From assembly GCA_963825845.1 (NCBI GenBank), contig CAWGVL010000020.1:131418-195417 (forward strand): a DNA stretch of 64,000 nt, written 5' to 3'. The position numbers and the translations under genes are program-made. This document shows, one piece after another, positions 28,131 to 36,540 of the stretch. The stretch is from DASQDN01 sp963825845 (lineage in GTDB: Bacteria > Acidobacteriota > Terriglobia > Bryobacterales > Bryobacteraceae). The notes beneath the pieces are model-generated. The model worked only from the letters and a program-made list of their open reading frames with translations, did not search any database and was not told where the DNA came from. Position 1 is the first letter of the stretch, and every line of letters begins with the position of its first letter.

Positions 28131-29385
28131 ACAACGCGGCGCCGCCCTCCGGCAGGACAACCACACAGCGCGTTCCGCTGAAGTGCAGGCCGCGGTCAGC
28201 CGGTTTATTTCCTGGCTCGACGGGTACGGGGAGACCTCGTATGACCATCAGAGCTTCTTTGGGAGCCGGCTTGGACGTCGCGCTAAGGCGCTGTATTACA
28301 AGCGCCCGATGCTCGGGATCGCGGCCGTATCGCCGATGATTCTGTGCGAGGCATTCCTGCCATCGGCGCGGGCGCTCTTCCATATCAAGCAGCGGTTTCC
28401 AATCGCCGATGCGCATTACGCGATGGGGTTCGCGTTCCTTGCGAAAACCACCGGAGACGAACGGCACTACAGGCGCGCCGTGCATTTCCTCGAGGTCCTC
28501 GAAAGCACCCGCTGCCCGGGATATGAGCGCTACGGCTGGGGCTACCCGTTCGACTGGGAAACCAGAAACGGCACGATGAAACACGGAACGCCTCTGATCA
28601 CGAGCGTCCCGTACATGTACGAAGCGTTCCGCGAGGTGTTGTCCATAGATTCCAGCCCGAAGTGGCAGCGCATCCTCCAGTTGATCGCCGAACACGCAGC
28701 TTACGACTACCATGACCGGCAAACGTCGGAGCGCGCGTCGAGCTGCTCGTATACCCCCGATCCGAACGATCCGTGCGGTGTGATCAATGCGAGCGCCTAC
28801 CGTGCATTCGTTCTGACCCGGGCGTCGCTGGACTTATCCAGTTCCGACTACCGCAGGATCGCTGAACGCAACATGCGCTTCGTAATCGAAGCGCAGAACG
28901 AAGACGGATCCTGGTATTACTCGACCGATGGGCAGAGGGACTTCATCGATCACTTCCACACGTGCTTCGTCCTCAAGGCACTTGCAAAGATTGAAGCTCT
29001 CACGGGAGACGCTGAGTGCACCAGGGCTATCGAACGCGGGGTGGGGTACTACGTCCAGAACCTGTTCGATGCAGACGGACTCCCGAAGCCATTCTCCCGC
29101 AGGCCTCGTCTAACGGTTTACCGCAACGAACTCTATGACTACGCCGAGTGCATCAATCTGGCCGTGTTGCTGCACGGACGCTTCGTCGCTCTGGACAACA
29201 TTCTGAACAGATTGCTGGAGCTGGGCCCCTGGCAGAAGCGCGACGGCTCGTTCCGCGCCAGACGGCTTCTGCTCGGGTGGGACAACGTTCCCATGCATCG
29301 CTGGGCACAAGCACAAATGTTCAGGAGCCTCTGTTTCTTCCTGCGCGAGGACAATCAGCGACGCACTCCCGCGATTGTCGTCTAA
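28102..29385 (+). CDS. Alpha/alpha-barrel-like protein of polysaccharide loci (VpsJ-like)
   Basis: A soluble protein of about 427 residues, rich in helix pairs that alternate with short aromatic loops (GWGYPFDWETRNG, TPLITSVPYMYEAF, VINASAYRAFVLTRASLDL, EDGSWYYSTDGQRDFIDHFHTCFVLKAL). This is the pattern of an (alpha/alpha)6 toroid, as in glycoside hydrolases, lyases and epimerases. Similar proteins occur in exopolysaccharide clusters, where the name VpsJ has been used. No signal peptide is seen and the enzymatic role is unknown. No ATG fits the start: TTG 28102 inside the end of the GT2 gene is the first option, so the N-terminus is uncertain. Confidence 0.72.
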   Translation: MTSSTWQQTKQRGAALRQDNHTARSAEVQAAVSRFISWLDGYGETSYDHQSFFGSRLGRRAKALYYKRPMLGIAAVSPMILCEAFLPSARALFHIKQRFPIADAHYAMGFAFLAKTTGDERHYRRAVHFLEVLESTRCPGYERYGWGYPFDWETRNGTMKHGTPLITSVPYMYEAFREVLSIDSSPKWQRILQLIAEHAAYDYHDRQTSERASSCSYTPDPNDPCGVINASAYRAFVLTRASLDLSSSDYRRIAERNMRFVIEAQNEDGSWYYSTDGQRDFIDHFHTCFVLKALAKIEALTGDAECTRAIERGVGYYVQNLFDADGLPKPFSRRPRLTVYRNELYDYAECINLAVLLHGRFVALDNILNRLLELGPWQKRDGSFRARRLLLGWDNVPMHRWAQAQMFRSLCFFLREDNQRRTPAIVV

Positions 29386-29415
29386 GCACCGGCCATTCAT
29401 CTCAGGTAAATAAGC

Positions 29416-31311
29416 ATGTGCGGCATCTGCGGGCAATACAACTTCTTAGGAGACGCGCCTGTTCTTCGGCCGACGATCCAGGGCATGGCGGATACGATCA
29501 TTCACCGAGGACCAGATGACGAAGGTTATTACATCAATGGTTCTGTCGGACTCGGTTTTCGCAGACTATCAATCCTTGACCTCGCAGGTGGTCACCAGCC
29601 GATGTCAGACCCAGATCAATCCGTCTGGGTGGTCTTCAACGGTGAGATCTACAATTTTCCTGAACTCAAGCGCGAACTGGAATGCTACGGCCATGTCTTT
29701 CGGACCACTTGCGATACCGAGGTTATAGTCAACGGCTACAAGCAATGGGGGGATGGGGTGTTCGACCGCCTCAACGGCATGTTCGGCCTGGCGATCTGGG
29801 ATGTACGGCGCAAGCGGCTGCTTCTTGTGCGCGACCCGTTCGGCATCAAACCGATTTACTACAAGATCGAAAAGGACACGGTCTACTTCGGATCGGAAAT
29901 CCGGGCCATCCTGGCTGTTCCCGGCCAGTCGGCGGATGTCGATCCCACCGCATTGAATCTTTTTCTTCGTTATCGCTATACGCCATCGCCGTACACCATC
30001 TACACCGGGATCAAGAAACTCGCTCCCGGAACGATGCTGATCTTCGAACGCGGCAAGTATACGCTTCGCAGGTGGTATCAATCCAGGCCGGTGCCGTTTT
30101 CTCCTCCCAAAACGATCGAGCAGGCAACGGATGAGCTGACGGAGCTGTACAAACGGGCGATGAAGCGGCACCTGCTGAGCGATGTGCCAGTGGGACTGCT
30201 CCTCAGCGGCGGCGTGGACTCCGGGCTGCTGCTGGCACTCATGAATTTGTATGGGAGGTCATGGCGGACATACACGGCCGGCTACGGCTCGGTGTTCGCG
30301 GACGACGAGCTGGCCGACGCCCAGGACACGGCCTCGCTGATGGGGTCCGAGCATACCCCGGTGCCTCTGAGCGTGAACAGTTTTAAGTTTCTGCCAAAGA
30401 TCGTTTCACAGCTGGAGGAACCGATCGCCTCCTCCTCGATCGTGCCGATGTACTTCGTCTGCGAACGGGCCAGGCAAGATGTCAAAGTTGCGCTTATGGG
30501 TCAGGGGCCGGATGAACTGTTTGGCGGCTACCGCCGGCACCTGGGTCTGCGGTACGCGGGATTGTGGGCGGGGCTGCCATCTCCGCTCCGGCGCATTCTT
30601 GCCAGTGCTATAGCAGCGCTGCCGAGAAACGAGACGCTCAAGCGCGGCATTCACTCGTTGGACGTCCCCGACCGCCTGCAGCGATACCAGCAGATCCTGT
30701 CGCTGCTCCCCGACCGCGAGATGGATTCGTTGTTCCAGGCCGACGTCCTCAGGGAGTACTCATCCGGCGCACTCCTTTCGTGCTGGCGCGATCTGGCTGA
30801 ACTGTCGGAGCACACAGGTGAGTTTGAAGGTTTCCAATTTCTGGAATTGCGATCGACATTGCCGGACGAGCTATTGATGTACGCGGACAAGCTGTCGATG
30901 GCGCACGGTCTTGAAGTGCGAGTTCCTTATCTGGACAGGGAAGTAGTGGAGTACGTCGAAAGATTGCCGGCAGCGCTCAAGATCCGCGGCGTCTCGCAGA
31001 AATGGCTGCACCGGCGTGTCTGCGGCAGCGTACTGCCAAAACGGATTTTAAACAGGAAGAAGCGGGGATTCGCCGTGAATGTCGTAGATGACTGGTTCCG
31101 CGGTCCTTCGTGCAACCCCGTTATAGACTCGATCCTAGACGGCCGCTCAGAAGTTTACAAGTACCTAGATTTCGCGGCAGTGCAGCGAACCCTGAAGCAA
31201 CACCAGTCCGGACGCGAGGACAACCATAAAGTGCTATTTAGTGTCGTGATGTTCGAACAGTGGCTCAGAGCTCGCCAGAACTCACCGCTGTCCTGTGGAC
31301 ATCGTGCTTAA
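29416..31311 (+). CDS. asnB: Asparagine synthase (glutamine-hydrolysing) family protein
   Basis: A 631-residue class-II amidotransferase/asparagine synthetase. Cys2 (MCGICGQYN) is the glutaminase nucleophile; HRGPDDEG, FNGEIYNF and RDPFGIKPIYY are amidotransferase landmarks. LLLSGGVDSGLLLAL is the ATP pyrophosphatase loop of the synthase domain, and LEVRVPYLDREVVEYV lies near the C-terminus. Copies of this subtype are common in exosortase-type exopolysaccharide clusters, where they may amidate a uronic acid instead of aspartate. It is intact, unlike several genes upstream, and is followed nine bases later by the Wzz-like gene. Confidence 0.92.
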   Translation: MCGICGQYNFLGDAPVLRPTIQGMADTIIHRGPDDEGYYINGSVGLGFRRLSILDLAGGHQPMSDPDQSVWVVFNGEIYNFPELKRELECYGHVFRTTCDTEVIVNGYKQWGDGVFDRLNGMFGLAIWDVRRKRLLLVRDPFGIKPIYYKIEKDTVYFGSEIRAILAVPGQSADVDPTALNLFLRYRYTPSPYTIYTGIKKLAPGTMLIFERGKYTLRRWYQSRPVPFSPPKTIEQATDELTELYKRAMKRHLLSDVPVGLLLSGGVDSGLLLALMNLYGRSWRTYTAGYGSVFADDELADAQDTASLMGSEHTPVPLSVNSFKFLPKIVSQLEEPIASSSIVPMYFVCERARQDVKVALMGQGPDELFGGYRRHLGLRYAGLWAGLPSPLRRILASAIAALPRNETLKRGIHSLDVPDRLQRYQQILSLLPDREMDSLFQADVLREYSSGALLSCWRDLAELSEHTGEFEGFQFLELRSTLPDELLMYADKLSMAHGLEVRVPYLDREVVEYVERLPAALKIRGVSQKWLHRRVCGSVLPKRILNRKKRGFAVNVVDDWFRGPSCNPVIDSILDGRSEVYKYLDFAAVQRTLKQHQSGREDNHKVLFSVVMFEQWLRARQNSPLSCGHRA

Positions 31312-31320
31312 GGTAATGCC

Positions 31321-32952
31321 GTGAATACCAAGGAAACAGACAACACACCCCAGGAACTCGAAGGCGACCTCAACGAAACATTGACTAAAGCTGCCGGCCT
31401 GTTGATCAGGCGGCGGTGGTGGATCATGTGCACGGCTGTATTTGTAGCCTTAGGGACAGTCGCGTTTTCCCTCAAGATGCCAAACCGCTTCACTTCTGAG
31501 GCTACGATCTTCGCCGTAGAGCAGCGTGTGCCTGAGCGCTACGTCGTTCCGACATCAACCGCCGATCCGAGTCAAGCTCTGGAAGCCATGATCCAGGAGG
31601 TGCTATCCCGGCCCCGACTGCTCGCCATCGTTGAAGAGCTTGGGCTGCATCCGGAAGAGAGGCAGCGTCTCAAGCCGGAGGAACTACTTGAACTGGTTCG
31701 CCGTGATCTGAAGGTCGAGCCCATCGAGCGGACGTTGGGCCGAGGCGACGTGAATGCGTTTAAGATCGCATTCGTAGCTGACACGCCGCATCTTGCGCAG
31801 GCCGTCACGCAAAGGCTCACTACCCTATTCATCGAGCAGAATCTCAAAACGAGAGCCGATCAGGCGACAACCACATCGCAGTTTCTACACGAGCAGTTGG
31901 AAGCGACTAGAAAAGATCTACAGGCGCAAGAGCAGCGGCTCCGCGATTTTAAGATGCAGTATCTCGGAGAACTGCCGGAGCAGCAGCAAGGGAATATCGG
32001 CATTCTGACGAGCTTTCAATCGCAGCTCGATGCTGTTCTGGCAAGGCGAAGCCAGGCGCAGCAGCAGCGGCTCTATCTGGAATCGCTGCTAGGGGAATAC
32101 GGACGGCGCGCAAAGCGTCCCTTCGGGACGATTAAGTCCAGCACTGGTGAGAGTCTCACTCCGCTGCAGATCGCAGAGAACGACCTCACTCGCTTGCAGG
32201 CTGAAAGAAAGACTCTCCTGGTCAGCTATACGCCACGCCATCCCGAGATCCAGAAGAAGGACAAGGAGATCGCTCTCCAGCAGACACTGGTGGAAGCCCT
32301 GAAGTCGGCTAAGCCTGACAGCCCTGACAAGCATGAGTCTACTGCCAACGAATCGTCCGATCTTGAGCAGGACACCGGGGTCGCGCAACTCCGGAGTCAG
32401 TTGAATGCGAATAAACTCGAGATCGATAACCTGTCATCGACGGAGCAGAAACTACAGGGCAATATAGCTGCTTACGAGAGCCGCTTGAACATCACGCCTG
32501 TGCGTGAGCAGCAGCTCACTTCCATCCAGCGCGATTACGACCTCCTTAAGCAGCACTATGCCGACCTGTTGAAGAAGGAGCAGGAAGCGCAACTGGCAAC
32601 GGACCTGGAGAAACGTCAGCAAGGCCAGCAGTTCAGGTTGGCTGATCCGCCCAACCTGCCAACGATTCCCTCGAGCCCGAAGCGTTTGAAGATCAGCCTT
32701 GTGGGTCTTTTAGCGGGCGTTGTGTGCGGGTGTGTGCTCGCTTTTTTGGTTGACTTCAAGCATTCTTCATTTCGTTCCGAAGACGATGCCATGCGTCGGC
32801 TTGAGGTACCTATGGCAATCGGCATTCCACTCTTCTTCACTGCAGCTGAGGAGAGAAGCCGGTCTCGGCGAAGGGTTCTCGAGTATTTTGCAGCATCAGC
32901 ACTTCTTGTTGTAGTCGCGTTTGCTGAGGTTTACGTCTATCACCATGGGTAG
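31321..32952 (+). CDS. Polysaccharide chain-length determinant/co-polymerase (Wzz/GumC family)
   Basis: A 543-residue inner-membrane protein. TM1 is at about 33-55 (RRRWWIMCTAVFVALGTVAFSL). A long periplasmic, coiled-coil-rich region (about 170-420, many Gln, Glu and Leu) and the GumC-like RLADPPNLPTIPSSPKR stretch precede TM2 at about 458-478. Unusually, a third hydrophobic helix (YFAASALLVVVAFAEVYVY) closes the protein. There is no fused kinase domain; the kinase is encoded separately at 34064. A GTG start at 31321 is assumed, in keeping with the MNTKETDN N-terminus and the nine-base gap from asnB. It would set chain length of the Wzy product. Confidence 0.88.
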   Translation: MNTKETDNTPQELEGDLNETLTKAAGLLIRRRWWIMCTAVFVALGTVAFSLKMPNRFTSEATIFAVEQRVPERYVVPTSTADPSQALEAMIQEVLSRPRLLAIVEELGLHPEERQRLKPEELLELVRRDLKVEPIERTLGRGDVNAFKIAFVADTPHLAQAVTQRLTTLFIEQNLKTRADQATTTSQFLHEQLEATRKDLQAQEQRLRDFKMQYLGELPEQQQGNIGILTSFQSQLDAVLARRSQAQQQRLYLESLLGEYGRRAKRPFGTIKSSTGESLTPLQIAENDLTRLQAERKTLLVSYTPRHPEIQKKDKEIALQQTLVEALKSAKPDSPDKHESTANESSDLEQDTGVAQLRSQLNANKLEIDNLSSTEQKLQGNIAAYESRLNITPVREQQLTSIQRDYDLLKQHYADLLKKEQEAQLATDLEKRQQGQQFRLADPPNLPTIPSSPKRLKISLVGLLAGVVCGCVLAFLVDFKHSSFRSEDDAMRRLEVPMAIGIPLFFTAAEERSRSRRRVLEYFAASALLVVVAFAEVYVYHHG

Positions 32953-33079
32953 CTATACGGCTGCCGGCTGCAGCGGAGTTCGACAGCCGAATAACACCGC
33001 TGGCGGGGCAGATCAGCCGGTCCAAATCGTAACACCGCTTGCTATTCTTGAGGGACGAACACAATATAAGAGCGCCCCA

Positions 33080-34054
33080 ATGTACGAAAAGTTTTATAAC
33101 GTACGTACAAACCCGTTCGCTCTGACACCGGATCCGGAGTACCTGTTCCTGTCAGAAGAACAACGGGAAGCTATCGCTAGCCTGATGTATTCCGTGCTCG
33201 CCCGTAGGGGCATGTCGGTTCTGATCGGAGATGCCGGCACCGGTAAAACTACCCTGTTACGTGCGTTGATGAGGTCTGTGCCTGAATCCCGCGCAGTGTT
33301 CAGTGTCGTAGTGAATCCGACGTTGAGCCCGGCGGAGTTTCTTCGCACCTGTGTTTCAGATTTTGGCATCAACGTCGAGGGGAGCGCGAAGGACGCGGTC
33401 CTGGCAAAGCTGCATCAATTCCTTGTGCAAGTGCACAAAGAAAATAAGGTGGCCGTCCTTGTCGTCGACGAGGCGCAGCGACTGAGCATGGATTTGCTCG
33501 AAGAAGTTCGCCTGTTGACAAACTTTGAAACGGATAAAGAAAAGCTCATTCAGGTTATTCTTGCAGGCCAGGATGAACTTGCGCACATGCTGGATCGGTA
33601 CGATCTGCGCCAGTTGAAGCAGCGCATATCCACGCGCCTGCACATACGCCCTCTCACGACCGATGCCGTTGCCGCATATATCCGGCATCGCTGGAGCCGC
33701 TGTTCTGCTGTGCTTCCGCCTTTCGATGCCAGTGCTATAAGCGCCATTGCTTCCAGTAGTGCAGGTATTCCACGTCTGATCAATGCGATTTGTGAAAATG
33801 CGCTCATCCTCGGGTTCGCGCAGGAGCAGCGGACGATCGACTCGACCGTTATAACAACCGTGGCGGCGGACCTGCATTTGACCCGTGCCGATATAGGCGC
33901 TGGTATCGTCGACCATCGGCCTGCGAACACACAAACCGAGCCCTTGAATGCCACGTCGCCAGCGCCAGTTGAAACCAATGAACCGTCGGTAGCACCGACA
34001 CTGGATCGTTACGCCCCAAGACGCGGCTGGCGCGTTCTGTTCGGCCTCGATTAG
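33080..34054 (+). CDS. ExeA-like AAA ATPase of exosortase-type EPS loci
   Basis: A 324-residue AAA ATPase of the GspA/ExeA type. MYEKFYNVRTNPFALTPDPEYLFLS is the conserved N-terminus and decides the start at 33080, although the frame is open 53 codons earlier. Walker A is GDAGTGKT (50-57) and Walker B is VLVVDEAQ. QRISTRLHIRPL and GIPRLINAICENALILGF are the sensor regions. The last 60 or so residues are low-complexity and end in a basic patch (RRGWRVLFGLD). Such ATPases are regularly found between the chain-length protein and the kinase of exosortase-associated EPS clusters; the exact role is not known. No exosortase lies in the window. Confidence 0.87.
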   Translation: MYEKFYNVRTNPFALTPDPEYLFLSEEQREAIASLMYSVLARRGMSVLIGDAGTGKTTLLRALMRSVPESRAVFSVVVNPTLSPAEFLRTCVSDFGINVEGSAKDAVLAKLHQFLVQVHKENKVAVLVVDEAQRLSMDLLEEVRLLTNFETDKEKLIQVILAGQDELAHMLDRYDLRQLKQRISTRLHIRPLTTDAVAAYIRHRWSRCSAVLPPFDASAISAIASSSAGIPRLINAICENALILGFAQEQRTIDSTVITTVAADLHLTRADIGAGIVDHRPANTQTEPLNATSPAPVETNEPSVAPTLDRYAPRRGWRVLFGLD

Positions 34055-34063
34055 GGGGAACCC

Positions 34064-34939
34064 TTGAGCAAGATTTTCGATGCATTGAGTAAGGCGCAAG
34101 GAGAGGTGGCTTCTCTAGCCCTGCCTTTGATCGACGCCGCAGGTAAGAGTGTCGTCGATGCTGACCGTTGTGCAAACGCCGACATACCACAGAGCGTTCC
34201 TCAGCCAGTTACGCTCAGACCGGAACCTAAGCAACTACAGGTCGAGGAGGTACACGTCCAACATTTTGGACGTGTGGTCTTCCACACGGATCCCATGAGT
34301 GCCGCGGCCGACAGATACCGACTGCTGCGAATGCGTCTTCGCGAATGCTGGGCCGCAGGAAAGCTGAAGAGTGTTCTTGTGACGAGTTCCATGCCAGGGG
34401 AAGGTAAGTCGACAACTTCGCTGAATTTGGCAACGGCGCTGGCAGAGGAACGAACGCGGACGGTTCTATTGGTTGATGGCGATCTTCACCGCGGATCTCT
34501 GAATAATCAGCTGAATCTTAGCCCGCATGTTGGATTCACGGAATGTCTGCAGCGTCGACTGAACCCACTTTCCGCGATCCGGCGAGTCGAGCCCTTTGGG
34601 TGGTATTTTTTGTCTGCGGGTCAGTTCTCCGTAGGTAGTCCGACAGAATTGCTGCAACCGCAAGAACTCGCTACCTTCTTTCAGAAGCTGTCGTCTCAGT
34701 TCGATTGGATTGTGGTCGATTCCCCGCCCGTTCTTCCGTTGAGTGATGCCGTAGCGCTTCGACAACACTTAGATGGAACCTTGATGGTCGCCAGAGCAGG
34801 GTCCACCCCTGCCAAGGCCGTCGAGGACGCAATTGCAATTCTCGGCCGCAAACACATCATAGGTCTCATCCTAAATGGCATTGAGAAGGTCGACAGCGCC
34901 TATTCTGCGTACTACCACAATCACCGTGGCGACAAGTAA
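34064..34939 (+). CDS. Bacterial tyrosine kinase (CpsD/CapB/BY-kinase family)
   Basis: A 291-residue cytoplasmic kinase. Walker A is SSMPGEGKST, Walker A' is VLLVDGDLHRGSL, and Walker B is FDWIVVDSPPVLPLSDA; together these identify a BY-kinase. The C-terminus ends SAYSAYYHNHRGDK, a short tyrosine cluster for autophosphorylation. A TTG start at 34064 with AGGGGGA a few bases upstream follows the ATPase stop by nine bases. It would work with the separately encoded Wzz-like protein to control polymerisation and export. It is the last gene of the EPS operon. Confidence 0.9.
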   Translation: MSKIFDALSKAQGEVASLALPLIDAAGKSVVDADRCANADIPQSVPQPVTLRPEPKQLQVEEVHVQHFGRVVFHTDPMSAAADRYRLLRMRLRECWAAGKLKSVLVTSSMPGEGKSTTSLNLATALAEERTRTVLLVDGDLHRGSLNNQLNLSPHVGFTECLQRRLNPLSAIRRVEPFGWYFLSAGQFSVGSPTELLQPQELATFFQKLSSQFDWIVVDSPPVLPLSDAVALRQHLDGTLMVARAGSTPAKAVEDAIAILGRKHIIGLILNGIEKVDSAYSAYYHNHRGDK

Positions 34940-35069
34940 CTTCGCCAACATAAAGCCGCCCACAAGAATGGTTCGCCCACGTGGAGATGCGGTTGGTACC
35001 GCGCGACTCACCACAGGTCGACCTGAAGCCTAGCAGCGGAAGGCACATATTGCCTACATAGCAAATCAC

Positions 35070-35093
35070 TGCCGGGGCGCTACAACCCCGGCA
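35070..35093. terminator. Hairpin between convergent genes
   Basis: TGCCGGGG (35070-35077) and CCCCGGCA (35086-35093) form a perfect 8-bp stem with an 8-base loop. It lies 130 bases after the kinase stop and 20 bases after the end of the convergent DUF4082 gene. No strong T run follows on either strand, so it may act as a weak two-way terminator or mRNA end protector. Confidence 0.45.
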
Positions 35094-35112
35094 TCTGCCT
35101 GAGGCGTCCGGC

Positions 35113-36168
35113 TTACGGTGTTGGTACTAGCGCCGCCGCCTGATTAGAATATGCGCTTTCCAGATCTGAGGTGTCCACCGTGGTCGCAACGTAGTAGTAA
35201 GTGCGACCTGACACTACGGTACCGTCCACAAAACCAGTTGTCGACAATGGAGAGGCATTCATTTTCGCGTATGCTCCACCTGCAACCTCAGCACGATAAA
35301 CGTTGTAACCCATCACATTCGTTGAGGTGCTACCTATCCAACTCAGCGAAACGGTGTGCGGCATCGGAGTGGGCACCACAGTCGCGCTGAAATTCACGCC
35401 GGCAACCGACGCGCCGCTTATCAACACCGAGGCCGTTGACGGCGAGAAGGTGTAGTTTAGCTGCCCCGGCGTGACGACATACGAGCCATTCGGTAAACCG
35501 GAAAACTTGTAATTGCCCACTGCATCCGTCGTCGTTGACTGCGAAAGTGCTCCTGACAAGGTTAACGTTGCGGCCGACCCAGTTACCGCCCCCGAAATGC
35601 TGTATGTTGTAGTTGGCGTAGACGTGGTCGGATCGGTGGGACTGAACAGCACGTCGACCGAATAATTGCTTCGATTCCAAGTGCCATTCGGAAACCGAGT
35701 CGTGGAGCCATACGCATACACACCAGGCGATGTACTCGAAACGTGCAGTGGCGTCGCGTTCACCGTCGACCATGAGTAATTCTGATCACATGCATAGTAC
35801 CCGCGCGGAGCAAGATACGAGATTACGTACGTTATGTTTGCTCCTATGCTGATCGGAGTTGAGAAGTTCGCCTGCTGCCATCCCGAGGCCGTTTCCCCTG
35901 AAAACGCCACGCTGCCCAGTTTGGTCCCGGCGCTTGTCCACAAGGCTCCCACGTGCGTTCCGGTATTGTGTGAACCCTTATAAAAGCGTACGCCCGTTAT
36001 GAACCCGGGTACATCCGAATAAAAATTTAGTCCCAGCGTCACGGACCCTGTGTCGTTCGTAACTTCCGGTGTACTCGGACTTGACGAGTTCGGCCAGAAT
36101 GATGTCTGGCCAACAGCCTCGGTGCACAAAAACAACAACATCGCTGTAGCTAATTTATAAATAGTCAT
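35113..36168 (-). CDS. Secreted DUF4082 / carboxypeptidase-regulatory-like / FN3 protein (paralogue A)
   Basis: A 351-residue secreted protein with a signal peptide (MTIYKLATAMLLFLCTEAVGQ). Residues 22-180 form a DUF4082 domain (NDTGSVTLGLNFYSDVPGF, GVRFYKGSHNTGTHVGALW, SGETASGWQQANFSTPISI). A short carboxypeptidase-regulatory-like beta-sandwich follows (SISGAVTGSAATLTLSG, DAVGNYKFSGLPNGSY). An FN3 domain ends the protein (PHTVSLSWIGSTSTNVMGYNVYRAE, SGRTYYYVATTVDTSDLESAYSN). AAGGTGA precedes the ATG. It probably binds carbohydrate or other surface material outside the cell; no catalytic site is seen. A close paralogue lies at 36541. Confidence 0.85.
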   Translation of the reverse strand: MTIYKLATAMLLFLCTEAVGQTSFWPNSSSPSTPEVTNDTGSVTLGLNFYSDVPGFITGVRFYKGSHNTGTHVGALWTSAGTKLGSVAFSGETASGWQQANFSTPISIGANITYVISYLAPRGYYACDQNYSWSTVNATPLHVSSTSPGVYAYGSTTRFPNGTWNRSNYSVDVLFSPTDPTTSTPTTTYSISGAVTGSAATLTLSGALSQSTTTDAVGNYKFSGLPNGSYVVTPGQLNYTFSPSTASVLISGASVAGVNFSATVVPTPMPHTVSLSWIGSTSTNVMGYNVYRAEVAGGAYAKMNASPLSTTGFVDGTVVSGRTYYYVATTVDTSDLESAYSNQAAALVPTP

Positions 36169-36310
36169 GCATCACCTTATGCCTCGTTCACTGTGACCAG
36201 CTCAATCGCACAGACCATAAACGTCGTCTTTCGGATACACCTCTTCCTGTCTGAGCAGGCAAGGGTTCTCTCCCACTTCGATTGAATTAGGTTTACTTAT
36301 TCTTCGACAG

Positions 36311-36347
36311 GTACTAGACCGGCCTATAGTGGGCGTACTGGTACTAA
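36311..36347. promoter_or_regulatory. GTAC-rich element, copy 2
   Basis: GTACTAG (36311-36317) and GTACTGGTAC (36335-36344, then TAAG) lie about 145-180 bases upstream of DUF4082 paralogue A. The second half resembles the GTACTAGTAC palindrome of the copies at 26997 and 38115, but the spacing differs, so this assignment is weaker. Confidence 0.3.
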
Positions 36348-36452
36348 GTATTTATTGTGCGAATACTAGGTAAAATGGCTCGCTGTGGAGAACAGTCGGA
36401 AGGAAAGCGATGGTGACAACCGGCGGGATATATATGGCTGGTAGATGCACCA

Positions 36453-36493
36453 CGGCAGCATGAGTGCACTTTCTGCAGAGCCTCATGCTGCCG
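36453..36493 (-). terminator. 12-bp hairpin downstream of DUF4082 paralogue B
   Basis: CGGCAGCATGAG (36453-36464) pairs perfectly with CTCATGCTGCCG (36482-36493) around a 17-base loop. It starts about 48 bases past the stop of the - strand gene at 36541. No T run follows on the - strand, so intrinsic termination is likely weak. Confidence 0.5.
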
Positions 36494-36540
36494 CGCGCAC
36501 TGAAGACTTTAGCCGACTAAGTGATTATGTAACGGCGACT

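Larger units (their letters stand above)
36169..36540. other. Intergenic region between the two DUF4082 paralogues
   Basis: A 372-base gap between two - strand genes. It holds the likely terminator of paralogue B (36453-36493) and the promoter region of paralogue A, including the GTAC-rich element near 36311-36347. No ORF of note was seen. Confidence 0.6.
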
